Below are positions 24,817-32,680 of a stretch of 36,350 nucleotides of DNA, piece by piece. The notes under the pieces are model-generated. The model saw only the letters and a program-made list of their open reading frames with translations. It made no database searches and had not been told where the DNA came from. Source of the DNA: Verrucomicrobiales bacterium (lineage in GTDB: Bacteria > Verrucomicrobiota > Verrucomicrobiia > Verrucomicrobiales > DEV007); NCBI GenBank assembly GCA_029213025.1, contig JARGOZ010000046.1, positions 5,739-42,088 on the forward strand, given 5' to 3'. The position numbers were made by a program, and so were the translations under genes. Position 1 is the stretch's first letter; every line of letters starts with the position of its first letter.

Positions 24817-26400
24817 TTACAAATCCCGCAGGCGACTGATAAAGGCAAACGCTATCGGAATTGATCCCCCAATAGCGTTTGCAAAAGCGCCTGTGGATTG
24901 CAGAAAACTCTGACTGAGGGCCGTGATCACCATAATTCCACAGGCAAGAACTGCCGAACCGACCACAAAAACACCCAAGGGAGAGATTCTCTGAAGCTGT
25001 CCATCTGTCGGCATATACTCGCGCACCAAATCGAGGTAGCGGTAGGCAATCAAAGCCAAAATAACGAGGGTGATCACTCCGTATTCCGCAAACATCGGGA
25101 TCATAATAAAGCCGTCGTAAAGCCCATGAGCGACAACTACCAAAAGAAAATCCACGAGGAAATTCTCCCAACCTCGGCCTTTGTTTCTGATTAGTTGATA
25201 AAGTGAAAGCCCGACAATACCAGTCAGACAAAAATGAAGGGCATTTGCTGACAGAAGTCGTGTCCACGCGACAAATTCATCGAAAGATGTCGCAAAATAC
25301 TGCAGGTTTTCCATCATCGCGAAACCAAGCCCGGTGAGTGCCGCCGCAACAAGGGCAAGAACCGGACTCCTGAATTTTGCGATCCCGATGGCAACCGGTA
25401 AAAAACAGATCAGTTTCAAAAATTCCTCGCGCAAACCAATCCCGGCAATCAAAGCGATCAATTGATTGGCCAGAGTGTCTTGAGGATGAAACTCGATATT
25501 CAGAATGTCCTCCTGAATATGCACGACATAGAGGGTTAACGTGGCGCTAACCATGCCCAGCGCAAAAGCCGCTATTCCCCAAACTAGCTGTGGTTTAGTC
25601 AGTTTCCCCATGATTGTCAGAATGACAAACCAAATCAAAGCAGTGAACAGAGCTGTGAAAAAGTGAGGGGATTTCAAGAGCGAGGTTTCAAAGCGAACCA
25701 AACTGAAAAACAGCTGTTTTTGATCGCCCCCGACCCCGGCAGCCCGTATCGCCTGTAACGGAGTCACCGCCCGGACAAAATCCGGTTGATTCAGCACCTC
25801 ACGAAGACTCTCGATTTCCTTCCGCTCCGTCAGAGCGATAACAGTGGACCGACGGCTGTATACAGCCTGTTTGAATTGCTCCCCTTCTTTGCGATAAAAC
25901 GGGATACCCCGGTCCGGATCTCCGTTCGCCAATAAAGCATCCCCCAGAAATTCACTTCGATACCGCGTGGTTTCGGGAATCGCGAGGAGAGCATCAATTG
26001 CTTCCGTCCTCCTCGAATCAGTGCAGTGAATCGAATCCAACAACAGCAAGGCCAGTCTGCGGTCCCCTTCATCGACCAGAGTGGACTCGATTTCCTTTTG
26101 GGTTTCCGCATAAATGGCCGACTGCGGTTCGGTTTCAGAACGAAAAAATTCGACATCCCTGAAATCGTCCGCCGGCATCCCCATCAGGAAATGCCCGGGA
26201 TTGCGAATGTAGGCGGCGAAACTTTCCAGATCGGTTTTTGCCAGTTCAACAAATTCCGAATCCCTCGCAACTTTCGAAAAAACCACAGGCAGAGCAGCAC
26301 TTATGACAAGTGCTGCTGCTACGATGGCGATGCAGAACTTTACCAGAAAACCCGGATCGCGCGAGAGCGCGGCAAGTTTTCGGCGGCTGATCAATGGCAT
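24817..26400 (-). CDS. PrsW-family intramembrane metalloprotease with long N-terminal extracytoplasmic region
   Basis: 527 residues. One helix (about 20-42, FCIAIVAAALVISAALPVVF) is followed by about 200 soluble residues that look like helical TPR/HEAT-type repeats (LLLDSIHCTDSRRTEAIDALLA, GDALLANGDPDRGIPFYRKE). A membrane block with the PrsW signatures follows: REEFLK (Glu-Glu near 325), GFAMMENLQYF (near 363), NALHFCLTGIVGL (His near 386) and AHGLYDG (near 423). These Glu and His residues are the proposed zinc ligands of the family, related to the CAAX-protease superfamily. PrsW in Bacillus cleaves an anti-sigma factor; here the substrate is unknown. It follows accA by 22 bp on the same strand. 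Confidence 0.82.
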   Translation of the reverse strand: MPLISRRKLAALSRDPGFLVKFCIAIVAAALVISAALPVVFSKVARDSEFVELAKTDLESFAAYIRNPGHFLMGMPADDFRDVEFFRSETEPQSAIYAETQKEIESTLVDEGDRRLALLLLDSIHCTDSRRTEAIDALLAIPETTRYRSEFLGDALLANGDPDRGIPFYRKEGEQFKQAVYSRRSTVIALTERKEIESLREVLNQPDFVRAVTPLQAIRAAGVGGDQKQLFFSLVRFETSLLKSPHFFTALFTALIWFVILTIMGKLTKPQLVWGIAAFALGMVSATLTLYVVHIQEDILNIEFHPQDTLANQLIALIAGIGLREEFLKLICFLPVAIGIAKFRSPVLALVAAALTGLGFAMMENLQYFATSFDEFVAWTRLLSANALHFCLTGIVGLSLYQLIRNKGRGWENFLVDFLLVVVAHGLYDGFIMIPMFAEYGVITLVILALIAYRYLDLVREYMPTDGQLQRISPLGVFVVGSAVLACGIMVITALSQSFLQSTGAFANAIGGSIPIAFAFISRLRDL

Positions 26401-26422
26401 GATTTGCCTGAGCGGGAGCCGG

Positions 26423-27385
26423 TTACACTTTCTCTTTAAACTCTCCGAACTGGCGGAATTTCTCGTAACGCAGATCCAGCAGCTTTTCCGGTTCGATTTT
26501 CTCCAGCTCCAGCAAATGGCTCCGAACCGAGTTCTTCAATGCATTGGCCGCGCCGATTGGATCGTGGTGCGCACCACCAAGAGGCTCACTGATCACTTCA
26601 TCGATAATTCCCATGTCGTACAGATCGTCGGCGCTAAGTCGCAAAGCGGTAGCCGCTTCCTCAGCATGCTTGCGGTCTTTCCAGAGAATCGCAGCACAAC
26701 CTTCCGGACTGATCACGGAGTAGTAGGAGTTCTCCATCATCAAAACCCGGTCGGAAACTCCGATTCCAAGAGCGCCTCCGGAACCACCTTCGCCGATAAC
26801 CACGGAGATAATCGGCACATCCAGAAGCATCATTTCCTTCAAATTAAAAGCGATCGCCTCAGCAATATTGCGTTCTTCGGCACCGATACCTGGATAGGCT
26901 CCGGGAGTGTCGATCAAAGTCACGATGGGTGCCTTGAATTTTTCCGCGAGCTTCATCAAACGAAGAGCTTTCCGGTAGCCTTCCGGATGGGCGCTGCCGA
27001 AATTGCGGCGCAGGTTTTCCTTGGTATCGCGACCCTTCTGGTGGCCCATTATGACAACACGGCGCCCCTCAAGGTAGGCGAGACCGCCCGGCATGGCTTC
27101 ATCGTCGCCGTAGTGCCGGTCACCGTGAAGTTCGGTAAAATCGTCAAAAGCTTCCCGCACATAATCGAGCATGAAAGGGCGCTGCTGGTGCCGGGCGATT
27201 TGCACCCGGTTCCACGCTGAGAGATTGCGATAGATATCAAGTTTCGTCTTCGCCAGTTTCTCCTCAATTTTCTTTACTTCAGGCCCCATGTCGATGTCGC
27301 TGTCTGCGGCACGATCTTTCAAATCTGCGAGTTGGCGTTCGAGATTTACGATAGGTTTTTCAAATTCCAATGGATCCGCTTTCAT
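26423..27385 (-). CDS. accA: Acetyl-CoA carboxylase carboxyltransferase subunit alpha
   Basis: 320 residues from the ATG at 27385; a TTG at 27409 would add eight. The sequence is typical AccA: LEFEKPIVNLERQLADL at the start, then VQIARHQQRPFMLDYV, ELHGDRHYGDD, GGLAYLEGRRVVIMGHQKGR, and the central acyl-CoA-binding block with GYRKALRLMKLAEKF and IDTPGAYPGIGAEERN. IGEGGSGGALGIGVSDRVLMMEN and SYYSVISPEGCAAILWKD complete the crotonase-like active site. AccA pairs with AccD to transfer carboxyl from biotin to acetyl-CoA, the first committed step of fatty-acid synthesis. accD is not in the window. acpP lies 1.7 kb upstream on the same strand beyond a terminator, and the LysM protein gene ends 20 bp upstream. 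Confidence 0.97.
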   Translation of the reverse strand: MKADPLEFEKPIVNLERQLADLKDRAADSDIDMGPEVKKIEEKLAKTKLDIYRNLSAWNRVQIARHQQRPFMLDYVREAFDDFTELHGDRHYGDDEAMPGGLAYLEGRRVVIMGHQKGRDTKENLRRNFGSAHPEGYRKALRLMKLAEKFKAPIVTLIDTPGAYPGIGAEERNIAEAIAFNLKEMMLLDVPIISVVIGEGGSGGALGIGVSDRVLMMENSYYSVISPEGCAAILWKDRKHAEEAATALRLSADDLYDMGIIDEVISEPLGGAHHDPIGAANALKNSVRSHLLELEKIEPEKLLDLRYEKFRQFGEFKEKV

Positions 27386-27405
27386 ATTTTCCGTGTGATT
27401 CGGTT

Positions 27406-28266
27406 TCAATCATTCGGTGGCAGGACACTCACTTTCGATCCTCCACGGAGAATTGAAAACAATTCCTCCATGTCTGTCTTGGCCACCATGACCCCATAAG
27501 GCTTAGTATCGCCTTCTTCAACCTCATCTTCGTCGAGTTGCTGGCGAATGAAAAGCCCCATTTTTCCCGTTCGAATCCATTTCCGGCTGTGGAGATAATT
27601 TGAACTCATAAAATTGACTGATCCATCTTTGAACCAGGCCACCTTTTCACTGATGGAAGTTGATGTCTTCGACGGGAAGTGACTCGGCAGGTTGTGATCG
27701 AGAATCTTGTATTCTTTGATAAACTTGCCGCCCTCTTTAACGGTCAGAGTCTTCGCATCCAGATCAATCTCGGCTTCACAGTCCGAAAAGTCATACACGA
27801 GTAGGTCCTCCCCTTTGTAAATCAGGGTGGTGGTCTTCCCGTTCGCGCGCATGATGTAATCAAATGTCGTCTTGTTGCGGCGCGCCACCACACTCCATGC
27901 ATCACCGCTTTTCACATGGTATTCCGATTTCTTTTCCATCGGAATTTTTGAAAAAATCAGATCGAGATTCAGTTCCCCGAGGACCCGTTTCGCTTCGGTA
28001 ATGGTCGGGGATTCAGGATAAATTTCGAGCATGTACTGCAGTTCATTCCGGGCGCTGATCAATTCGCCCTCATCGATAAAAGCGAGTGCCCGGTCATAAT
28101 GCTTTCTGCCCAGATCGGGCTTGGTTTCAGGATCTTTGTTGGCGATCGTTTCGACCACTTCTTTCTGAGGCTGAACGTATTTTTGCCAGTAGTAGGCGGC
28201 CCCGGCCACTCCGGCAGTAAGGATCATCAATGCAAAGAAAGCGAGAACGAGCTTAAGGCGGGCCAT
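27406..28266 (-). CDS. Membrane-anchored LysM protein with degenerate L,D-transpeptidase domain
   Basis: 286 residues. An N-terminal membrane helix (residues 5-27) is followed by TPR-like helices (about 50-100), then a LysM domain (about 116-158, YHVKSGDAWSVVARRNKTTF) that should bind peptidoglycan. The C-terminal part (about 165-284) follows the YkuD L,D-transpeptidase pattern: a strand pair around IDLDAKTLTVKEGGKFIKEY, then the region ending DMEELFSILRGGSKVSVLP. The catalytic residues appear lost: where active enzymes have the His of I-H-G-T this protein has Phe239 (GLFIR), and where they have G-C-I/V-R it has YGVM (Gly258 for Cys). It is thus probably a wall-binding, non-catalytic protein. 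It precedes accA on the same strand. Confidence 0.72.
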   Translation of the reverse strand: MARLKLVLAFFALMILTAGVAGAAYYWQKYVQPQKEVVETIANKDPETKPDLGRKHYDRALAFIDEGELISARNELQYMLEIYPESPTITEAKRVLGELNLDLIFSKIPMEKKSEYHVKSGDAWSVVARRNKTTFDYIMRANGKTTTLIYKGEDLLVYDFSDCEAEIDLDAKTLTVKEGGKFIKEYKILDHNLPSHFPSKTSTSISEKVAWFKDGSVNFMSSNYLHSRKWIRTGKMGLFIRQQLDEDEVEEGDTKPYGVMVAKTDMEELFSILRGGSKVSVLPPND

Positions 28267-28309
28267 GGTTAAAGTTTGTTAAAACTAAAAATACCACAAA
28301 TATAACAAT

Positions 28310-28834
28310 TCACAAAAGACCCTTTCTTCGGAAGTCGAATTCGTTAATTTCCTGCGATTTCTGAATCATATCCATGTTGAATTTCAGCAGGGAGATATCC
28401 CAGGTGTCGTCTACCCCGGCAATAACAGCCTGAATCGGATTACCGGAGGATCGAACGTCCTCGACCACCTTATCACAGACAGCTTCCATGGAGTCATGGA
28501 CAATATTTTCGGAAAGATCGCGCATCGCGAAAGTGAATCCGTATTTCAGGAAACTCAAATCGCTGGCGTTGTCTTTGAACCAGGCGGCGAAGGCGTCCGC
28601 GTGTTCACCGAAACCTTCAAACATCAGGTCATCATAACCGTCCGGACGAAGGATCTGGGGGCGCTGCGCTTCCATTTTACCACGCCGAACCCGGACTTTG
28701 TTAATCTCATCCATCAATTCGCTGATGAGGAAGAATTCAAAATTGGTCGAACCGAAGGTATCGATTCGCCGGTCCGGTTCATAGAGGACCTTCGAATTTT
28801 CCAGAGCCCAGGTAATTTGGTCGTACGAAAGCAT
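28310..28834 (-). CDS. Unknown soluble protein, 174 residues
   Basis: I do not recognise this protein. It has no signal peptide and no membrane segment, and it is acidic with mixed helix/strand character. Noticeable segments are MLSYDQITWALENSKVLYEP, STNFEFFLISELMDEINKVRVRRGKME, GFTFAMRDLSENIVHDSMEAVCDKVVEDVR and a C-terminal WDISLLKFNMDMIQKSQEIN. Codon and amino-acid use look like a real gene rather than a shadow, and no good competing frame exists. The ATG at 28834 is 16 bp from repeat cluster C, the closest approach of any such array to a start codon. The gene lies 43 bp upstream of the LysM gene on the same strand, so the two may be co-transcribed. Confidence 0.7.
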   Translation of the reverse strand: MLSYDQITWALENSKVLYEPDRRIDTFGSTNFEFFLISELMDEINKVRVRRGKMEAQRPQILRPDGYDDLMFEGFGEHADAFAAWFKDNASDLSFLKYGFTFAMRDLSENIVHDSMEAVCDKVVEDVRSSGNPIQAVIAGVDDTWDISLLKFNMDMIQKSQEINEFDFRRKGLL

Positions 28835-28848
28835 AATTTTTCAGATTA

Positions 28849-28926
28849 AACAGGGTACAGTCCGGGACTGTACAGGGTACGATGCTGATTCAACAGGGTA
28901 CAGTAGCCCATTCAACAGGGTACAAT
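28849..28926. repeat. Phased repeat cluster C (4 copies, 22/21/22-bp spacing)
   Basis: CAGGGTACA starts at 28851, 28894 and 28916, and the one-mismatch copy CAGGGTACG starts at 28873. Start-to-start spacings are 22, 21 and 22 bp. Flanks follow the same rule as elsewhere (TAAA, TGTA, TCAA, TCAA before; RT after for most copies). The array fills most of the gap between the unknown 174-residue gene (start 28834) and the terminator of acpP. TGTACCCTG reads toward the 174-residue gene. Confidence 0.9.
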
Positions 28927-28974
28927 CGCGCCAAAACGTCGCATAATAGCACGGAATCCACCAAATCAGAACAC

Positions 28975-29006
28975 AAAAAAGGCGTTCCCCTGAACTGGAG
29001 AACGCA
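28975..29006 (-). terminator. Intrinsic terminator of acpP
   Basis: On the minus strand, GCGTTCTCC pairs with GGGGAACGC (plus-strand arms 28982-28990 and 28997-29005, one G-T wobble) around a 6-nt loop. It is followed by C and a run of six T (28975-28980 on the plus strand). It lies 36 bp after the acpP stop. Confidence 0.85.
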
Positions 29007-29041
29007 CTTCAAATCATCAGGATTATGTCAAATCCGGGGAT

Positions 29042-29287
29042 TTACCCGTTTTTCTTGGATTCTATATAGGTCAGAACTTCACCCACACTCGTCAGCTTTT
29101 CAGCTTCGTCGTCCGGTACGCTGATTCCGAATTCATCTTCGAAAGCCATTACCAACTCGACTGTATCAAGTGAGTCTGCACCGAGGTCTTCGATAAACTT
29201 TGCTTCAGGAGTAACCTGTTCTTCGGTAACACCGAGTTGATCCACGATGATACTCTTCACTTTTTCTTCAATATCTGCGTCAGCCAT
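29042..29287 (-). CDS. acpP: Acyl carrier protein
   Basis: 81 residues, strongly acidic. The phosphopantetheine attachment motif is [19 protein letters not shown] with Ser39, and the N-terminal [14 protein letters not shown] and C-terminal IPD-like [21 protein letters not shown] helices are standard for AcpP. It carries growing acyl chains in fatty-acid synthesis in the cytoplasm. It is a single-gene unit: a terminator follows, and the divergent thiH starts 181 bp away. The A+T-rich gap has a TATAAC-like minus-strand element near 29303-29308 that could be its -10 region, but I cannot define a matching -35. Confidence 0.95.
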   Translation of the reverse strand: MADADIEEKVKSIIVDQLGVTEEQVTPEAKFIEDLGADSLDTVELVMAFEDEFGISVPDDEAEKLTSVGEVLTYIESKKNG

Positions 29288-29468
29288 TGTGATTTGGTTG
29301 TGTTATAATCCTTGGCAGTTATTAACGGGCTTTGAGAAATTACGCAACGCTTTTTATTCCATTTTCTGGACATTTTATCCAACTTTGGAAACGGACTGCT
29401 TTTCAGTAAATCGTGATTCGTGATTTTCCTGCTTTGGACATGAACTAAACTGAGTATCTTGCGCCGAA

Positions 29469-30641
29469 ATGTCATTTGTCGACAAACTTAACCAGATTGA
29501 CAATACCGGAGAACTTTCGCCCCGCCTGCGACAGTTCCGCCGTCTGCTGGAACCCGCGAGTCGCGGCTCGCTGGAAAATATGGCCCACCAGGCAGCGGCG
29601 CTTACACGTCAGCATTTCGGCCGGACGATGCGGATGTTCGCTCCCATTTATGTCTCGAACGAGTGCGTGAATAACTGCTCCTATTGCGGTTTCTCCCGGG
29701 ATAACCCGATTTTACGGACCACACTCACAGTCGAAGAAGTGGTAAAAGAAGCACAACACCTCACAAAAGAGGGGTTTCGCCATATATTGCTGGTCGCCGG
29801 GGAACACCCGAAATTCGTATCCGATGGATATCTTGAAGCCTGCATCGAAGCGATCCGGGCTCATGTTCCGGGAATATCGATCGAAGTCGGCCCCATGGAA
29901 CAGCCCGAATACAGGAGAATGGTGGAAGCCGGCTGTGAAGGGCTGGTCGTCTATCAGGAAACCTACGACCGGGAGGCCTATCGCGAATATCACACTGCCG
30001 GGCCGAAAAAAGATTTTGATTGGCGGCTCGACTGCCCGGAACGGGGCTACAACGGTGGCTTCCGCCGCATCGGGATCGGAATTCTCCTCGGTCTTACCGA
30101 TTGGCGGGAGGATGCGCTTCGGCTCGCGGCCCATCTCGATTACCTGTATAAGACCGCATGGAAAGCCGGGTTTACTATCAGCCTGCCCCGGTTACGACCG
30201 GCTGCAGGCGGTTTTCAACCCCGTCATATCGTCGGTGATGAAGAGTTTCTACAAATCATGCTCGCCTTCCGTATCTGCTTCCCAAGGGTAGGTATCGTAT
30301 TGAGTACGAGAGAATCCCCGCAGCTTCGGGACTCGCTCTTCCCCCTCGGTATCACGATGATCAGTGCCGGAAGCCATACTGAACCGGGCGGCTATACCGG
30401 TTCAGGCAGCGAAGATGTACATCTGACAATTCGCGGCCGACGCGTTGAAGTCGACGAAAACAACGCCACTGGCTGTGGAAAATCCTGCCGCAATGGAACC
30501 ACGGAAGCTGCCGGACAATTTGAAATTGCCGATGAACGCACTCCGGAAGAGATCGCAGAGAAACTGCATCAACTCGGCCTCGAACCGGTTTGGAAGGACT
30601 GGGATTCAGCCATCCTGAATGGACCAACCCTGATTCCCTGA
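29469..30641 (+). CDS. thiH: 2-iminoacetate synthase ThiH (radical SAM)
   Basis: 390 residues. The radical SAM cluster is Cys66-x3-Cys70-x2-Cys73 in NECVNNCSYCGF, in the context FAPIYVSNECVNNCSYCG that is diagnostic of ThiH. Further family motifs are HILLVAGEHPKFV, LVVYQETYDREAYREYHTAGPKKDFDWRLDCPER and TISLPRLRPAAGGFQP. The enzyme cleaves tyrosine to dehydroglycine and p-cresol, supplying the thiazole part of thiamin. thiS follows 3 bp after the stop. thiG, thiF and thiE are not seen in this window. No TPP riboswitch is recognisable in the 181-bp upstream gap. Confidence 0.94.
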   Translation: MSFVDKLNQIDNTGELSPRLRQFRRLLEPASRGSLENMAHQAAALTRQHFGRTMRMFAPIYVSNECVNNCSYCGFSRDNPILRTTLTVEEVVKEAQHLTKEGFRHILLVAGEHPKFVSDGYLEACIEAIRAHVPGISIEVGPMEQPEYRRMVEAGCEGLVVYQETYDREAYREYHTAGPKKDFDWRLDCPERGYNGGFRRIGIGILLGLTDWREDALRLAAHLDYLYKTAWKAGFTISLPRLRPAAGGFQPRHIVGDEEFLQIMLAFRICFPRVGIVLSTRESPQLRDSLFPLGITMISAGSHTEPGGYTGSGSEDVHLTIRGRRVEVDENNATGCGKSCRNGTTEAAGQFEIADERTPEEIAEKLHQLGLEPVWKDWDSAILNGPTLIP

Positions 30642-30644
30642 AGC

Positions 30645-30848
30645 ATGATCATTCAACTCAACGGTGAAAGCCGGGAATTCCCGCAACAAACGGTAACGGT
30701 TTCCGAATTGATCCATGAACTCGATTTGGGACCACAGCCTGTGCTGGTGGAACTGGACGGCGAAGCTCTCTATGAGCGTGAGTTTGCGGAGAAAACCGTC
30801 AACGATGGATCACGTGTGGAAATCATAAGAATGGTGGCCGGAGGATAA
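30645..30848 (+). CDS. thiS: Sulfur carrier protein ThiS
   Basis: 67 residues ending in Gly-Gly (RMVAGG), the C-terminus that is adenylated and thiocarboxylated. The beta-grasp pattern is clear: MIIQLNGESREFPQQTVTVSELIHEL, VLVELDGEALYEREFAEKTVNDGSRVEII. It donates sulfur for thiazole formation together with the ThiH product. The ATG at 30645 lies 3 bp after the thiH stop, so the two genes are co-transcribed. The order thiH-thiS without thiG next to them is slightly unusual. Confidence 0.92.
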   Translation: MIIQLNGESREFPQQTVTVSELIHELDLGPQPVLVELDGEALYEREFAEKTVNDGSRVEIIRMVAGG

Positions 30849-30890
30849 AAGCCACTTGCAAGCAGCTCCGGTTAAAATGACTCTTCCGGC

Positions 30891-31244
30891 ATGGCGATTC
30901 TCTACATAAAAATCTTTCATCTCCTCGGTGTATTTTGTCTGTTCGCCGGATTCGGCGGCCTTTTTGGAATTGGTGAAAACCGACCCAACGTTAACAAAGC
31001 GGTGGCCGCGCTCCACGGGACCGGTCTGTTGCTGCTGTTCCTCACCGGCTTTGCGATGCAGGGAATTAACAAAGCAATCGAAGGCTTCCCGGGCTGGTTG
31101 ATCACTAAAATCGTGATTTGGATCCTGATGGTAGGGCTGTTTGTTTTCGTAAAACGGGGAAAAATGGCTCCCCTTCACGGAATTTTGCTTTCCATTTTGC
31201 TTGGGATAGGCACGGCTTATCTCTGCTTTCTCAAACCATTCTAA
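30891..31244 (+). CDS. Small four-helix membrane protein, unknown
   Basis: 117 residues with four hydrophobic segments: about 5-27 (YIKIFHLLGVFCLFAGFGGLFG), 39-57 (HGTGLLLLFLTGFAMQG), 67-86 (WLITKIVIWILMVGLFVFV) and 94-114 (LHGILLSILLGIGTAYLCF). Histidines in or near the first, second and fourth segments (His10, His42 and the one in PLHG) and the overall layout recall small four-helix families such as SirB2/CopD-like proteins, but similarity is too weak to name. The start ATG at 30891 is 42 bp after thiS and it may be transcribed with the thi genes. Confidence 0.65.
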   Translation: MAILYIKIFHLLGVFCLFAGFGGLFGIGENRPNVNKAVAALHGTGLLLLFLTGFAMQGINKAIEGFPGWLITKIVIWILMVGLFVFVKRGKMAPLHGILLSILLGIGTAYLCFLKPF

Positions 31245-31299
31245 AAAAGGCAATCATTGCCTTGAGGAACCGCGTACAGTGAATGAATAGTACGGCGAA

Positions 31300-31593
31300 A
31301 TGAACAAAGGTGATAAAGTAGTTTGTATCAACGACAAGTGGGATCCGTGGGTTTTTGACACGTACAACCAACTACCCAAAAAGGGCGAAGTTTATACGAT
31401 TCGCTCCGTTCAGGCGGGCCGCCCCAACCTCGACGGAGGCCCTGCCGTACTTTCGCTTCTTTTGGAAGAACTGGTAAACGATGCCGATTTTTCCCATATC
31501 GGCGGAGATGAACTCGCCTTTCGCGCGCACCGATTTGCCCCGATGGGAGCTGTCGAAATAAAGCGCGAAAAGAAGGAAGTGGTCGAGATTTAG
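31300..31593 (+). CDS. Unknown small protein with SH3-like start
   Basis: 97 residues, not recognised by name. The N-terminal part MNKGDKVVCINDKWDPWVFD followed by QLPKKGEVYTIRSVQAGRPN looks like a small beta-barrel (SH3-like) of the kind that begins 'G-D-x-V-x-C-I-x-D'. It is followed by LSLLLEELVN and an EELAF-like segment ending RAHRFAPMGAVEIKREKKEV. Similar short proteins occur in phages and bacterial genomes with no known role. It has a weak hairpin terminator directly after the stop and is 55 bp from the upstream gene. Confidence 0.65.
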   Translation: MNKGDKVVCINDKWDPWVFDTYNQLPKKGEVYTIRSVQAGRPNLDGGPAVLSLLLEELVNDADFSHIGGDELAFRAHRFAPMGAVEIKREKKEVVEI

Positions 31594-31621
31594 ATCCTGC
31601 GAACAGGATTTCCGGTTTTTT
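31594..31621 (+). terminator. Possible terminator after the 97-residue ORF
   Basis: ATCCTG (31594-31599) and CAGGAT (31604-31609) form a 6-bp stem with a CGAA tetraloop directly after the stop codon. A run of six T follows at 31616-31621. The 6-nt gap between stem and T-run makes it weaker than the other terminators here. Confidence 0.45.
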
Positions 31622-31757
31622 CTATAATGGCGGTGTGGTGCGATCCGTTTCGATACGGGGAGCCACATCGATCCGGATTGGTACTCTCGTCAGGATTTTT
31701 CGCTTTGAACCTCTTGACCAAAGCCGAAATTCGCGATTTATTTACCACCTAATTTTT

Positions 31758-32672
31758 ATGCCCTGTGAAATGAGAAAGAAACGGTATGTAAAGAGCTTAC
31801 GGAAATGCTCTTACCCGATTCTGGGTTTACTGGCCTCTCTCACTTTTACGTCATGCGCCTTTGTACCGGCCAATACGCACAGGGATCAATTGGCTTCTTT
31901 GGCCAAATATGACACCCAGGGTATCAACTCCACCGTTAGCCTTCCGGAGTTGAAAGATACCCCGGTCGGCAAATTTTCGGCAGCTGATTTTTTGACGCTT
32001 CATTCCGGAATGCTGGTTAGCGGCGAATACGTCAGCAGCCAGAAGTTTCAGGATGACCTGGAAACTTTCCGGGGTGACCAGAAAGGCGAATTGACTCTGG
32101 GATTTTCCGTTCCAATCGCCAACGGCGGAACCGGCTTTGGCTCCTGCGCACCGGTTACCAAAGACGGATATTTCCTCACGGTGGCCCACGTCTTGTCGCA
32201 TGAAGATACTTTTGTCCTCTACGCCACTTCGAATGGCAATCGCACCTACATCGAATCCGCAAAGTGCCGTACGGTTTTCCGGGACGACAATGCAGATTTC
32301 GCGATCATCAAAGCCAACTTGAACACCCCGAGAGTTCTTCAATTCCGCCGCTCCCCCCTAAATCAGGAATCCACTCTGTTTGCCGGTGGCTGGATGCACG
32401 AGAAAGCCGGCGGCAAGTTCAAAGAAGCTGTGCCGATCCTCAAAGGTGCCGGTCAGAGGACTCCCTACTACAAGATCCTCACTTCCATTCCCATGATCAA
32501 AGGTGACAGCGGATCGCCTCTCATTGATCAGGACGGTAGACTTTGCGGAGTGCTCAGTACGATGAGGCTGGGCGTGGTCGTAAAAATGAAGCCGCTCTCC
32601 ACCGCAGTAATGATGCAGCTTGCTGAGGTCGAGCGGATTATTTCTGAAGACCGCAAGCGGTACGCCCGCTAA
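31758..32672 (+). CDS. Trypsin-like serine protease, lipoprotein
   Basis: 304 residues from the ATG at 31758; an ATG at 31770 is equally possible, while the longer frame to 31635 would bury the signal. A lipobox-like LTFTSC follows a basic, hydrophobic signal (RKKRYVKSLRKCSYPILGLL), so the protein is probably lipid-anchored. The chymotrypsin-fold triad can be read: His144 in FLTVAHVLS, Asp180 in DNADFAIIKAN and Ser251 in KGDSGSPLIDQDGRLCGV. No PDZ domain is present, unlike DegP. It should cleave proteins in the envelope; its target is unknown. The stop is 8 bp from that of the convergent sulfatase. Confidence 0.85.
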   Translation: MPCEMRKKRYVKSLRKCSYPILGLLASLTFTSCAFVPANTHRDQLASLAKYDTQGINSTVSLPELKDTPVGKFSAADFLTLHSGMLVSGEYVSSQKFQDDLETFRGDQKGELTLGFSVPIANGGTGFGSCAPVTKDGYFLTVAHVLSHEDTFVLYATSNGNRTYIESAKCRTVFRDDNADFAIIKANLNTPRVLQFRRSPLNQESTLFAGGWMHEKAGGKFKEAVPILKGAGQRTPYYKILTSIPMIKGDSGSPLIDQDGRLCGVLSTMRLGVVVKMKPLSTAVMMQLAEVERIISEDRKRYAR

Positions 32673-32680
32673 ATGCGCTC

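Noticed and set aside
28849..28926. Iteron-type replication origin
   Set aside because: A 22-bp period fits plasmid iterons, but the units are spread over four loci more than 24 kb apart with no Rep gene or A+T-rich unwinding region beside them.
29288..29468. TPP riboswitch in front of thiH
   Set aside because: The conserved CUGAGA and ACC-CUGA(A)CCUGAU-type elements of THI boxes are absent, and the 181-bp gap has no matching multi-stem layout that I can see.
31247..31263. AAGGCAA-TCA-TTGCCTT hairpin as terminator
   Set aside because: The homopolymer tract is an A-run on the 5' side, so it would only work for leftward transcription, and no leftward gene ends here.
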